Shown here one piece after another: positions 35,338-45,810 of a stretch of DNA of 64,000 nucleotides. The stretch spans positions 62,001 to 126,000 of the forward strand of contig NZ_LGDG01000041.1 in the NCBI RefSeq assembly GCF_001279775.1, in the 5' to 3' direction. Numbering within the stretch: the first letter of the stretch is position 1; the number at the start of each line of letters is the position of its first letter. The stretch comes from Streptomyces sp. MMG1533. Its GTDB lineage: Bacteria > Actinomycetota > Actinomycetes > Streptomycetales > Streptomycetaceae. Under the pieces are notes generated by a model, which saw only the letters and a program-made list of their open reading frames with translations, was not told the origin of the DNA and searched no databases. A program made the translations under genes and the position numbers.

Positions 35338-37035
35338 TCAGTCCTCCGGGAGTTCCACGGGCGCGATCTCGTCGTACACGTCCCCCGGTCCGGGGTTCGT
35401 CGCGTCGGTCGTCCCGCCGAAGTGGTGCATGACGCCCCAGACCGCGTTCAGCGCGGTCTGGACGGCGCCCTCGGCCCAGCCGGCCGTCCAGGAGACGTCG
35501 TCGCCGGCGAGGAAGATGCCGCGCTTGTCCTCGGGCAGCCGGTCCTGCATGAAGTGGGTGAACAGGCGCCGCTGGTAGCGGTAGTGGCCGGGCAGGTTGG
35601 CCTTGAACGCGCCCATGAAGTAGGGCTCGTTCTCCCAGGAGACCGTCACCGGGTTGCCGATGACGTGCTTCCTGATGTCGACCTTCGGGTAGATCTCGCC
35701 GAGTGACTTCAGCATGACCTCCATCCGCTCGTTCGCGGACAGCGGCAGCCACTTCAGGCTGTCGTCGCACCAGGTGTAGGAGAGGCAGATGACGGCGGGC
35801 TTGTCCGGACCGTCGTCCAGCAGATAGGTCCCGCGCGTCATCCGGTCGGTGAGGGTCATCGACATGACGTCCCGGCCGGTCTGCTCGTCCTTGTCCAGCC
35901 AGAAGGGCCGGTCGACGGGGACGAAGAGCTTGGACGACTCCATGTAGTGCGTCCGCTCGATCGCCGTCCAGTGGTCGATCGGGAAGAGCGAGTCGTCGCA
36001 GGCGATCTTCGACAGCAGCATCCAGGACTGGGCGGTGAAGACCGCCGCCTGGAAGGTGCGGATGTCGCCGCCCGCGTCCGTCACGGTGATCCGGTTGCCC
36101 GCGGTGCGGTGCAGCCGGGTCACGGCCGGCCGCGGTTCGCCGCCTTCGTGCAGGCTCGCCAGCGAGGTGCCGTGGGGCCAGTGGACGATCTTCTCCGGCT
36201 CGCGCTCCCACAGGCGCAGGGGCAGTTGCTGGGAGCCGCCGACGATGCCGCGGTGGTGGTCGTCGGCCTCGGTGTAGACGACGCGGAGGATTTCGAGGAT
36301 GGAGTTGGGGAAGTCCGTGTCCCAGCCGCCCGTCCCGAAGCCGACCTGGCCGAAGATCTCGCGGTGCCGGAAGGACTTGAAGGCGTCCGAGTCGCAGAGG
36401 AAGCCGTAGAAGGTCTGGTTGTCGAGCCTCTCGACGAGCTTCGCCCAGATCTCCCGGATCCGCGGCACGTCCCGCTCGCGCAGGGCCCGGTTCATGTCGG
36501 AGAAGTCGGCGCCCTCTTCGAGGCACGCGCTCCAGGCGGCCGCGACGTCCCGGTAGACCTGGGGCAGGTCGTCGACCGTCTCGGCGTAGTGCGACTCGCC
36601 CTTGAGGTCGACGACGGTCGAAGGGGTCGTCTCCGCGAGGGGGTTGGGGAAGGGCCGGGTCGTAAGGCCCACCAGGTCGATGTAGTGCTGGAGGGCCGTG
36701 GAGGACGGCGGGAAGCGCATCGCGCCCATCTCTGCGGTGAGCGACGGGTCGCAGCCGTCGAAGCCGACCGTCCGCAGCCGGCCGCCGATCCGGTCGGCCT
36801 CGTAGACGACGGGCTTGAGGCCCATCTTCATCAGCTCGTACGCGGCCACGATGCCGGACAGCCCGCCGCCGACGACCGCGACCTCGGTGCCGTGCTCGGT
36901 CGCGGGTATCTGGCCGAGCCCCGCCGGATGGGCGAGGAAGTCGTCGTACGCGTACGGGAAGTCCGGGCCGAACATGGTGATCGGCGGCTGCTGCTCGTCT
37001 GCGTGCTCGACGGCGTTGGGCACGGTGGACGTCAT
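35338..37035 (-). CDS. FAD-dependent L-amino acid 2-monooxygenase (lysine/tryptophan 2-monooxygenase type)
   Basis: This 565-residue flavin amine oxidase has the N-terminal block PITMFGPDFPYAYDDFLAHPAGLG, which closely resembles the start of Pseudomonas lysine 2-monooxygenase (DavB) as I remember it. The FAD motif VAVVGGGLSGIVAAYELMKMGLKPVVYEA follows. Other shared blocks are GQVGFGTGGWDTDFPNSILE and GIFLAGDDVSWTAGWAEGAVQTALNAVWG. These enzymes convert an amino acid to the amide one carbon shorter plus CO2. A DavA-like amidase lies 51 bp upstream in the same direction, completing the two-step route. Lysine, tryptophan or phenylalanine are all possible substrates. Confidence 0.88.
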   Translation of the reverse strand: MTSTVPNAVEHADEQQPPITMFGPDFPYAYDDFLAHPAGLGQIPATEHGTEVAVVGGGLSGIVAAYELMKMGLKPVVYEADRIGGRLRTVGFDGCDPSLTAEMGAMRFPPSSTALQHYIDLVGLTTRPFPNPLAETTPSTVVDLKGESHYAETVDDLPQVYRDVAAAWSACLEEGADFSDMNRALRERDVPRIREIWAKLVERLDNQTFYGFLCDSDAFKSFRHREIFGQVGFGTGGWDTDFPNSILEILRVVYTEADDHHRGIVGGSQQLPLRLWEREPEKIVHWPHGTSLASLHEGGEPRPAVTRLHRTAGNRITVTDAGGDIRTFQAAVFTAQSWMLLSKIACDDSLFPIDHWTAIERTHYMESSKLFVPVDRPFWLDKDEQTGRDVMSMTLTDRMTRGTYLLDDGPDKPAVICLSYTWCDDSLKWLPLSANERMEVMLKSLGEIYPKVDIRKHVIGNPVTVSWENEPYFMGAFKANLPGHYRYQRRLFTHFMQDRLPEDKRGIFLAGDDVSWTAGWAEGAVQTALNAVWGVMHHFGGTTDATNPGPGDVYDEIAPVELPED

Positions 37036-37085
37036 GGGGTACGGACTCCTTGCACGAAAGGAACTCGGGGGAAACTCAGAGGGTT

Positions 37086-37874
37086 TCAGACCAGGGACCC
37101 GTAGAGACCGGGGCGCCGGTCCTGCAGATACGGGTTCGCCTCGCGGGACGCGGCGAGGAACGCGGGGTCGACGTCGGCGAGCAGCAGCTCGTCGCCGCGC
37201 CCGGCGCGGGTGCGGGCGACTCCGTCGGGCCCGGCGAGGGTGGAGAGTCCGACGAAGTCGAACTCCCCTTCCTGGCCCACCCGGTTGACGTACGCCACGT
37301 ACATCTGGTTCTCGAAGGCCCGCACCGGCACCACCGACTCGGCGACGAACTGGAACGGGTGCATCTGCGCGGTCGGCACGAGGAGGAGATCGGTGCCGGC
37401 GAGGGCGTGGGCGCGGACGTTCTCCGGGAACTCGACGTCGTAGCAGATCATCAGGCCGACCCGCAGACCGTCGAGCTCGGCCTGTACGACGGTCTCGTCG
37501 CCCGGCGTGAAGTGGTCGCGCTCGAAGCAGCCGAAGAGGTGGGTCTTGCGGTAGTTGGCGAGGCGGGCGCCGTCGGCGGAGATCAGCTGGGCGGAGTTGT
37601 ACACCACGTCCGCGGCCCGCTCGGGGTAGCCGTAGGCGATCGCGAGGCCGTGCCCGGAGGCGATCTCGGCGACCGCGTCCGCGGCCTCGCCGTCGGCGGG
37701 CTCGGCGAGGCGGCCGATGTCGTCGCCGATCGCGTACCCGGTGAGGAACATCTCCGGCGCGGCCAGCAGCGCGGCGCCCGAGGCGGCGGCCCGGCCCGCG
37801 GCCTCGTCGAGGACCTTGAGGTTCTCGACGCTCGAGCCGGGGCGGCCGGAGCTCTGGAGCAGGGCGGTGCGCAT
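37086..37874 (-). CDS. Nitrilase-superfamily amidase (DavA-like)
   Basis: This 262-residue carbon-nitrogen hydrolase has the catalytic triad Glu41 (LLAAPEMFLTGY), Lys110 (NYRKTHLFG) and Cys144 (MICYDVEFPEN). It resembles 5-aminovaleramide amidohydrolase DavA in length and in blocks such as PEMFLTGY and GYPER. With the adjacent monooxygenase it would hydrolyse the amide product to the acid (5-aminovalerate from lysine, or indole-3-acetate from tryptophan). The two genes run in the same direction with 50 bp between them, likely one operon with this gene first. Confidence 0.9.
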   Translation of the reverse strand: MRTALLQSSGRPGSSVENLKVLDEAAGRAAASGAALLAAPEMFLTGYAIGDDIGRLAEPADGEAADAVAEIASGHGLAIAYGYPERAADVVYNSAQLISADGARLANYRKTHLFGCFERDHFTPGDETVVQAELDGLRVGLMICYDVEFPENVRAHALAGTDLLLVPTAQMHPFQFVAESVVPVRAFENQMYVAYVNRVGQEGEFDFVGLSTLAGPDGVARTRAGRGDELLLADVDPAFLAASREANPYLQDRRPGLYGSLV

Positions 37875-38053
37875 GCGTGTTCCTCACCGGGCGGAAGAGT
37901 GGTTGTGGGAGCCATGTAGACGGTACGGGCGGCGGGCTCGGGCGGACAAGAAGGAGCCGTTGCGCGTCGGTGAGCGGTTCGTTGCGTGCGCCGGGTGTAC
38001 GGCGGCGATTCGTTGCGCTCACCGTGCCGCCCTCCGTACGAGCACGGCCCCGG

Positions 38054-39250
38054 CTACCTCAGTGCCGGTCGCGCCCTGGCCGCCAGCACCAGCGCCGTCA
38101 CCAGGTACGGCACCGCGAGCACCGCGAACACGGTGCCGTGCGAGGCCCGCGTGCCGAGCGTCGCGTACACACCGAACACGGCGACCGTGGCGAGTTCGGT
38201 GCCCAGGCCCGCGACCGAGGTCAGGGTGGCCCGGCCGGCGCTGTCGATCCGGTGCTGGAGCCGCACGTCGGCGAGTACCTCCGCCAACTGGAAGCCGCCG
38301 AAGGCAAGGGCCACCAGGACGATGCCGGCCGGAGTCCGGGCCACGGCCCCCGCGGCGAGGGCGAGCGCGGCGCCCGCGAGCAGCACGGCGAGGCCCCTCG
38401 TACCCAGGCGTTCGGCCGCTCCGGCCAGCAGGCTTCCGGCGGTGACGCCCGTCCAGATCAGCAGGACCAGCCAGGGCACCGTCTCGTCCGCCACGCCGAG
38501 GTCGCGGATCAGGAGCGGCGTGTACTCGTCGAGCGCGCCCCACACCGCGGCGACGGCCGGCACGAGCAGGAGGGCGCCCCGCACGGACCGGTCCTTGCGG
38601 GCTTCGGCGAGTCCGGCCCGCAGGGTGGTCGCCCAGCCGCCGTCCCCGGCCGCCGCCGGCACCCGGTGTTCCGGGAACCGTGTCGCCGTGGCCGCGGTCA
38701 GCAGGCAGGCCAGGACGCTCGCCGCCCCCACGAGGGGGTATCCGCCCAGCGCGAGGACGGGTCCGGCGAGGCCCATCGACGCCATCGTTGCCAGCAGCCG
38801 CGCCGCCCGGGCCCGGCCCATGACGCGCGCGTACCGGTCGGCGGCGCCGAGCCGGTCCAGTTCGTCGTAGACCAGGGCCTCCTGCGCGCCGGAGCCGAGC
38901 GCTCCCCCGGCGCCCCACAGGACGAAGCCGAGGGCAAAGGCCCCGTACGAAGGGACGATCACCCACAGGGCGAAGCCGACGGCGGTGAGCAGCGGGCCGA
39001 TCCAGAGCAGCGTGCGCCGGGACACGGCGTCGGCCCAGGCGCCGGAGGGGACCTCCAGCAGCACGGCGGTGAGCGACCAGAGGGCGAAGAGGGAGGAGAT
39101 CTGCCACAGGGACAGACCGGTGTCGGCGAACAGCAGCGCGTACACCGGGTAGAGCAGCACGAGGTCGTCGAGGAACGCGTAGCCGTACAGCGTGGCCGTG
39201 AGCCGTCGCACACCGGTGGTGTCGGGCACACGCGCAGGTGAGAGTGTCAT
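38054..39250 (-). CDS. MFS transporter
   Basis: This 398-residue permease has about 12 helices. Opening blocks are LYGYAFLDDLVLLYPVYALLFADTGLSLWQISSLFALWS and VLLEVPSGAWADAVSRRTLLWIGP. Later QEALVYDELDRLGAADRYARVMGRARAARL resembles a drug/metabolite efflux subgroup. The substrate is unknown. The ATG at 39250 is chosen over an in-frame upstream extension because MFS homology starts near residue 10. It stands next to the degraded ABC/GntR locus. The 179-bp gap on its 3' side to the amidase gene holds nothing recognisable. Confidence 0.88.
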   Translation of the reverse strand: MTLSPARVPDTTGVRRLTATLYGYAFLDDLVLLYPVYALLFADTGLSLWQISSLFALWSLTAVLLEVPSGAWADAVSRRTLLWIGPLLTAVGFALWVIVPSYGAFALGFVLWGAGGALGSGAQEALVYDELDRLGAADRYARVMGRARAARLLATMASMGLAGPVLALGGYPLVGAASVLACLLTAATATRFPEHRVPAAAGDGGWATTLRAGLAEARKDRSVRGALLLVPAVAAVWGALDEYTPLLIRDLGVADETVPWLVLLIWTGVTAGSLLAGAAERLGTRGLAVLLAGAALALAAGAVARTPAGIVLVALAFGGFQLAEVLADVRLQHRIDSAGRATLTSVAGLGTELATVAVFGVYATLGTRASHGTVFAVLAVPYLVTALVLAARARPALR

Positions 39251-39396
39251 GAGGCCTTCCCGCAGGGACGAATCGGACGCCGGAGGTACGGCGTCCGAGG
39301 CGGCCCTCGGGAGGCACGGCTGGTGGATCAATGTCGCCAGGTCATGGAACCGATGTTAGACGGGCTCCGCCCCGCCGCCCAGCGAAAATATGATGA

Positions 39397-39894
39397 TCAC
39401 GGCCGCGTGGTCGGACGGCCGGTCGTTGTCCTCGACGTAGGCAGTGGCACGCTCACCGCGGCTCCGGCGCCGAGCGCGGCGGCCTCGTGCGCGGGCAGGT
39501 CGGCCTTCACTCCCGTGCCGTCGGCGAGCCGCACGGTGACCCGGGTGGCCCCGCCGAGGAACGCGGTGGCGACCACGCGGGCGTCCCCGGCGTCGTCGGC
39601 CCGTACGCCCATCGCCTCGGGCCGCACCAGCACGTCGACCCCGGCCACCGCCGGCGCCGGCCGTCGACCGGCAGCGCGTCGAGATGCGGGACGAGTTCGC
39701 GGCGGCCTGCTGGACGGCCGGAAGACCGTCCCGGCGTCGCGGTGGTGGGCCGGGACGCGGGTGATGTCCTCGCCGTCGACCAGCACCTCGCCCGAGTAGG
39801 GGTGTTCGAACCCGGCGAGCACGCTCGGCGCGGTGGTCGTGCCGCTGCCGGACGGGCCGAGCAGGGCGAGGAGTTCACCCGGCCGGACGGTCGC
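39397..39894 (-). pseudogene. Remnant of an ABC transporter ATP-binding protein
   Basis: From VRPGELLALLGPSGSGTTTAPSVLAGFEHP to DGEDITRVPAHHRDAGTVF the sequence is the N-terminal part of an importer ATPase, with the Walker A Lys replaced by Thr. After about 25 non-homologous residues it resumes at VDVLVRPEAMGVRADDAGDARVVATAFLGG, the TOBE region of the C-terminus. Walker B, the ABC signature and about 180 residues are missing, as is the very N-terminus. No permease genes remain. The style recalls iron, spermidine or 2-aminoethylphosphonate importers; which one is uncertain. It is almost certainly non-functional. Confidence 0.88.
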
Positions 39895-40610
39895 CGACGA
39901 ACTGCGCCGGTCGATCGACCGGGAGGCGTACACCGTCGGGAGCCTGCTGCCCGCGGAGGCCGAACTCGCGGTCCGCTACGGCGTCTTGCGCGGCACGGGG
40001 CGTCAGGCCGTCGCGGCGCTCACCACCGAGGGGCTCATCGGCTCGCGCCAGGGCGCCCACCGCGTGGTCCCGGCCGGCCGTCGCAGCCAAAGCTTCGCCG
40101 AGCTGCGCCGCTTCGCCCAGTGGGCCCGCACGATGGACCGCGAGGCGACCGGCCGGGTGGTCGGGGCAGGAGTACCGTCCGGCGACCGCCGAGGACGCCG
40201 TACGCCTCCAACTGCGCGAGCGGGTCCCGGTGTTGCACGTCCTGCGGCTGCGCGGCCCGGACGGCGAGCCGGGCCTCCTGGAGCGGACCGTGTACGCCGA
40301 CCGGATCGCCCCCGCCGGTGAGCCGATCGAGCCGGACCGGCCCTCGGTCACCCGACGCCTCCCCGACGACACCGGCCCGGCCTTCGCCTACGGTGAGCAC
40401 GTCATCGACGCGGTGGCGGCGGGCGCCCGGGACGCCGAGCTGCCGGGCATCCGCCGGACGAGTCCGCTGCTGCGGGTCCGCCGGGTGACGACGACGCGGG
40501 AAGGGCGCCCGGTGGAGTGGTCGGACGACCGCTGTCGCTCGGACGCCGTGAGCTTCAGCGTGCACAACTCGATAGGGAACAACGCCCTGGCCCCGAAGAC
40601 GGCCGACTGA
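39887..40610 (+). pseudogene. Frameshifted and truncated GntR/UTRA regulator
   Basis: The N-terminal HTH (TVADELRRSIDREAYTVGSLLPAEAELAVRYGV, then RQAVAALTTEGLIGSRQGAHRVV) reads in one frame to about 40165. The UTRA-like part (EYRPATAEDAVRLQLRERVPVLHVLRLRGPDGEPGLLERTVYADRIAP) continues in another frame to 40610. An extra G in the GGGG run near 40163-40168 explains the shift: dropping one G restores RVVGQEYRPAT. The true start codon region is gone, cut at the point where the antisense ABC remnant begins. Either a real pseudogene or a base-calling slip plus truncation. Confidence 0.85.
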
Positions 40611-40621
40611 AGGAGACCCTC

Positions 40622-41062
40622 ATGGAGATCGCCGCCCTGCCGCACGTCGACGAACACACCACCGTGATCGCGGCGGAGGCCGACGCCGTCTGGCGCGGCC
40701 TCGGCGACGTCCTGGACCGCTCCTCCCTCGGGCCCGGGTACGCGCGCCTCGTGGGCTGCGCGGACCGTACGGCGTCCGGGCCCCGGCCGCTGGCCGAGGG
40801 CTCGACATTGCCCGGCTTCCGGGTGGCCTCGGCGGACCGGGGCCGGGAGCTGGTCCTCGTCGGCCGCCACTACTTCTCGACGTACGCCCTGGTCTTCCGC
40901 CTCGACGAGGCGGGCCCGGGCCGCACCCTGCTGCGGGCCGAGACCCGGGCCAGGTTCCCCGGCCCGGGCGGCGCTCTCTACCGGCTGCTGGTCATCGCCT
41001 CGGGCGGGCACGCCGTACTCACCGGCCGCCTGCTGTCGGCGATCCGCCGCCGGGCGGAATAG
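40622..41062 (+). CDS. SRPBCC-like hypothetical protein
   Basis: A 146-residue protein starting MEIAALPHVDEHTTVIAAEADAVWRGL, which fits the N-terminal strand of an SRPBCC (START/polyketide-cyclase) fold. A basic strand VASADRGRELVLVGRHYFSTYALVFRLDE and the closing helix YRLLVIASGGHAVLTGRLL complete it. The ligand is unknown. The ribosome binding site AAGGAG lies eight bases before the ATG. It follows the GntR remnant by 11 bp and may have been in its operon. Confidence 0.7.
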   Translation: MEIAALPHVDEHTTVIAAEADAVWRGLGDVLDRSSLGPGYARLVGCADRTASGPRPLAEGSTLPGFRVASADRGRELVLVGRHYFSTYALVFRLDEAGPGRTLLRAETRARFPGPGGALYRLLVIASGGHAVLTGRLLSAIRRRAE

Positions 41063-41063
41063 G

Positions 41064-41516
41064 TCAGGTCGGAGAGCCGGACGAGAACCGGCGCAGCAGC
41101 GGCGACAGCACCAGAACGGACTTCGTCCGCTCCACGAACGGCTCCCCCGCGATCCGCTCCAGCACCCGCTCGAAGTGGCGCATGTCGGAGGCGAAGACCT
41201 GGACGACCGCGTCCGCCTCGCCGGTGACGGTCGACGCGGCCACGATCTCCTGGTAGCGCTCCAGGCCCCGCTGGATGGTCTCCGGCGAGGTGTTGGACCG
41301 GCAGTAGATCTCGACGAAGCCCTCGGTCTCCCAACCGAGGGCCGCCGGGTCGACCCGGACGGTGAATCCGGTGATGGCTCCGGTGGCACGCAGCCGGTCC
41401 ACGCGCCGTTTCACGGCGGGCGCGGACAGGCCGACCAGTTGCCCGATGTCCGCGAAGGAGCGGCGGGCGTCCTCGGCGAGGGCGTGCACGATGCGTTCGT
41501 CGAGATCGTTCAGCAC
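41064..41516 (-). CDS. Lrp/AsnC-family transcriptional regulator
   Basis: This 150-residue regulator starts at GTG 41516 (reading VLNDLDERIVHALAEDARRS). The HTH is FADIGQLVGLSAPAVKRRVDRLRATGAITGF, and the C-terminal RAM domain includes VTGEADAVVQVFASDMRHFERVL. It lies 10 bp after the amino-acid permease gene in the same direction, so it probably regulates that permease in response to an amino acid. A TTG at 41549 would extend it into the permease gene and is less likely. It converges on the SRPBCC gene, one base apart. Confidence 0.92.
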   Translation of the reverse strand: MLNDLDERIVHALAEDARRSFADIGQLVGLSAPAVKRRVDRLRATGAITGFTVRVDPAALGWETEGFVEIYCRSNTSPETIQRGLERYQEIVAASTVTGEADAVVQVFASDMRHFERVLERIAGEPFVERTKSVLVLSPLLRRFSSGSPT

Positions 41517-41526
41517 TGCGGGTGGT

Positions 41527-42996
41527 TCACTTCGCTTCAGATGTGGCAAGACGGGAGCGGCGATGGCCGTACACGAAGTAGAACACGAGCCCGACGGCCA
41601 TCCAGACTCCGAAGACCACCCAGGTGACGGTCGAGAGGCTGCCCATCATCCAGATGCAGAGGCCGAGGCCCAGCGCGGGCAGGACCGGTGACAGCGGCAC
41701 CCGGAAGGTGCGGGGCATGTCGGGACGGGTCCGGCGCAGCACCACGACGGCGATGTTGACCAGCCCGAAGGCGAAGAGGGTGCCGATGCTGGTGGCGTCG
41801 GCGAGCTGGCCGAGCGGAATGGCCGCGGCCAGGACCCCGCAGAACAGGGACACGATCAGGGTGTTGGCGCGGGGCGCCCCGCTCTTCGGGTGGACGCGGC
41901 CGAACACCTTGGGCATCAGCCCGTCCCGGGACATCGCGAAGAGGATGCGGGTCTGGCCGTAGAGGACGGTCAGGACGACGCTCGCGATGGCGACGACCGC
42001 GCAGAACGCCAGCAGCGTTCCCCAGAAGGTCTGTCCGGTGACCTCGCGCATGATCTGGGCGAGCGCGGCCTCGGAGTCGGTGAACCGCTGCCAGGGCTTC
42101 GCACCGACGGCGACGGCGGCGACGAGGACGTACAGCGCGGTCACGATGACGAGGGACAGCATGATCGCGCGGGGCAGGTCGCGCTGCGCGTTCTTCGCCT
42201 CCTCGCCGGCGGTGGAGGCCGCGTCGAAGCCGATGTACGAGAAGAAGAGCGTCGCCCCGGCCGCGCTCACGCCGGCCATGCCGAGCGGCATGAAGTTCTC
42301 GTAGTTGCCGGAGCGGAAGCCCTGGATGCCGATCGCGCAGAACAGCACCAGCGCGGCGATCTTCACGACGACCATGACGGTGTTGGCGCGGGCGGACTCC
42401 CGGGCACCGCCCAGCAGGAACGCCATCGCCAGCAGGACGACGATCAGCGCCGGCAGGTTGAAGACGCCGCCGTCGCCGGGCGGGGCGGACAGTGCGGCCG
42501 GGATGGTGACGCCGATGGTGCCGTCGAGCAGCTCGTTCAGGTACTCGCCCCAGCCGACGGCGACGGCGGCGACCGAGACGCCGTACTCAAGGACCAGGCA
42601 CCAGCCGCATATCCAGGCGACCAGTTCGCCCATGGTCGCGTACGCGTACGAGTACGAGGATCCGGAGACCGGGATGGTGCCTGCCAGTTCGGCGTAGGAC
42701 AGGGCCGAGAAGAGCGCGGTGAGTCCCGCGATCACGAAGGAGAGGGTGACGGCCGGGCCCGCCTTGGGGACGGCCTCGCCGAGGACGACGAAGATTCCGG
42801 TGCCGAGGGTGGCACCGATGCTGATCATGGTCAGCTGCCACAGCCCGAGGGAGCGTCGCAGGCTGCCTCCCTCACCCTGGCCGCCCTCCGCGACCAGGCG
42901 TTCCACCGGCTTGCGACGCATGAGACGCGCACCGAGGCCCGGGGACGAGGGCCCGTTCTGACTGCGCTGTTGCGGGGGTGCGCCTTGGTCGAGCAC
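41527..42996 (-). CDS. APC-family amino acid permease (cationic amino acid transporter-like)
   Basis: This 489-residue permease has about 12-14 helices. LGLWQLTMISIGATLGTGIFVVLGEAVPKAGPAVTLSF is the APC first-helix signature, followed by AYATMGELVAWICGWCLVLEYGVSVA and FFSYIGFDAASTAGEEAKNAQRDLPRAI. The last of these is typical of the CAT/YhdG-like subgroup that moves Lys, Arg or other amino acids. The GTG at 42996 is supported by AAAGGAG seven bases upstream. It forms an operon with the AsnC regulator that follows. Confidence 0.93.
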   Translation of the reverse strand: MLDQGAPPQQRSQNGPSSPGLGARLMRRKPVERLVAEGGQGEGGSLRRSLGLWQLTMISIGATLGTGIFVVLGEAVPKAGPAVTLSFVIAGLTALFSALSYAELAGTIPVSGSSYSYAYATMGELVAWICGWCLVLEYGVSVAAVAVGWGEYLNELLDGTIGVTIPAALSAPPGDGGVFNLPALIVVLLAMAFLLGGARESARANTVMVVVKIAALVLFCAIGIQGFRSGNYENFMPLGMAGVSAAGATLFFSYIGFDAASTAGEEAKNAQRDLPRAIMLSLVIVTALYVLVAAVAVGAKPWQRFTDSEAALAQIMREVTGQTFWGTLLAFCAVVAIASVVLTVLYGQTRILFAMSRDGLMPKVFGRVHPKSGAPRANTLIVSLFCGVLAAAIPLGQLADATSIGTLFAFGLVNIAVVVLRRTRPDMPRTFRVPLSPVLPALGLGLCIWMMGSLSTVTWVVFGVWMAVGLVFYFVYGHRRSRLATSEAK

Positions 42997-43232
42997 GCGC
43001 TGACTCCTTTGTCGCTGCCACTGAGGGCGGCGGGGACCTGCGGCACCCCTGCGCGAGCAGGAACCCACCGAGCGGGGTCCCCGCCACGCCACGTACAGCG
43101 CATGACCCTATGAGCCAGGGCATCGCGGTCGTAATGCGGCAACCTTGCGCATCTCCGCAAGTTCGTTGCGTTCATCGCGAACGGGCGGGCGTTCGTTGCG
43201 CGGCGGCCGTCATGCGTTGCGTGAGACCCAGG

Positions 43233-43730
43233 TCAGCGCCCTGACGGCAGTTCCTTGACGAGGAAGGTGCACGGGTCGACGCACTCGCGGGTCGTACCGT
43301 CGTGGTCCTCGTACGAGTACCGGTCGAGGTAGTCGAGGAGGGGGCGGTAGCCGAGCCGGTCGTAGAGAGCGGCCGCGCGCGGGTTGTCCCTCCCGACGCC
43401 GATGCCGACGACCGTCAGACCCCGCCCCCGGGCCAGGTCCTCGGCGGCACGGATCAGCGCGGTGCCGATGCCGCGCGAGCGAAGTCCTTCCGGCCGGACG
43501 CCCAGCCCGCCGATCTCGGGACAGTCCACCGTGACTTCGGGCGCGGCGCAGCCGAGCCACCGCATCTCCGTGTGCCCGACGGGCCGCCCGTCCTGCCAGG
43601 CGGCGAGGTACGTGCACTCTCCCGCCTCCTGCCGCGCGAACCGGCGGGCATGGAACGAGGTGGCGCCGGGCGAGCCCAGGTACCGGTCGAGCAGCGCCAC
43701 GTCGGCGGCCCCGCAGACGGTGATCTCCAT
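43233..43730 (-). CDS. GNAT-family N-acetyltransferase
   Basis: This 165-residue GNAT fold has the acetyl-CoA loop GLGVRPEGLRSRGIGTALIRAAEDLARGRG (R-x-x-G-I-G-x-A) and the C-terminal NPRAAALYDRLGYRPL. The acceptor substrate is unknown. The ATG at 43730 is clear. The 236 bp between this gene and the amino-acid permease holds no gene I can support. Confidence 0.9.
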   Translation of the reverse strand: MEITVCGAADVALLDRYLGSPGATSFHARRFARQEAGECTYLAAWQDGRPVGHTEMRWLGCAAPEVTVDCPEIGGLGVRPEGLRSRGIGTALIRAAEDLARGRGLTVVGIGVGRDNPRAAALYDRLGYRPLLDYLDRYSYEDHDGTTRECVDPCTFLVKELPSGR

Positions 43731-43759
43731 GCACCCGACAGTACGGACCGGGCATGCGG

Positions 43760-43801
43760 ACGGCCCCCGATTTTCCCCACGAGCGGGACAACGGGGGCCG
43801 T
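43760..43801 (-). terminator. Hairpin terminator after guaB1
   Basis: ACGGCCCCCG (43760-43769) pairs with CGGGGGCCGT (43792-43801). The 22-base loop is A/T-richer than the surroundings. It lies 15 bp past the stop of the minus-strand guaB1 gene. Confidence 0.7.
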
Positions 43802-43816
43802 ACGGAAGGGAGTTGC

Positions 43817-45301
<1,485 letters not shown>

Positions 45302-45390
45302 TCAGCCAGGGGGAAGAGCACGTACTTCATTGTCCCATGGCGACCGGAATGCGATACACGGGCGGATCGTCCAGGCAGGTCAGAGGGGCC

Positions 45391-45705
45391 TTAGGAGGAA
45401 TCTCCAAGGGCGAGCGTCACGGTCAGTGCCTGCGTCCGGTCCGCCGCCCCGGAGAACACCTCCTGAGCGATCTGCCACTCCTCGGGGAGGGCCTTCGCGT
45501 ACGGCTCCCAGTTTCGTACGACGATCAGCAGTCCCCTCTCGACGGCGTCCTCGGGCCAGACGGTGTGGTCCGAGAGGCTGTCGGCCAGCGCGTCCCAGTT
45601 GCGGCCGAACCAGTCGGGCAGCCCCAGGGCCCGGGCGCAGCGGTCCATGAGACCCGCCTTGTCGGTGACCCCGTCGAGGTCGAGCGTGACCACGTGTTCC
45701 GTCAT
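45391..45705 (-). CDS. Barstar-family ribonuclease inhibitor
   Basis: This 104-residue barstar-fold protein is seen in VVTLDLDGVTDKAGLMDRCARALGLPDWFGRNWDALADSLSD, with the conserved WFGRNWDAL that contacts barnase. The acidic helix residues are kept. No barnase-like gene is adjacent, so it may inhibit an RNase encoded elsewhere or act as an immunity or regulatory protein. The ATG at 45705 follows AGGGCGG. It is separate from guaB1 by 122 bp. Confidence 0.92.
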   Translation of the reverse strand: MTEHVVTLDLDGVTDKAGLMDRCARALGLPDWFGRNWDALADSLSDHTVWPEDAVERGLLIVVRNWEPYAKALPEEWQIAQEVFSGAADRTQALTVTLALGDSS

Positions 45706-45810
45706 CTCTGTACCGCCCTGGAGGAGTTGTGGTGATCGTCGGTGTAGTGGACCACAAAGGGGGCGGCCATGGCGGCGTACCGCCACGACCGCCCCCCTTC
45801 GGACGCTTCG

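Noticed and set aside
45391..45705. Toxin-antitoxin pair with barstar
   Set aside because: No RNase-like gene lies within several kilobases on either strand.
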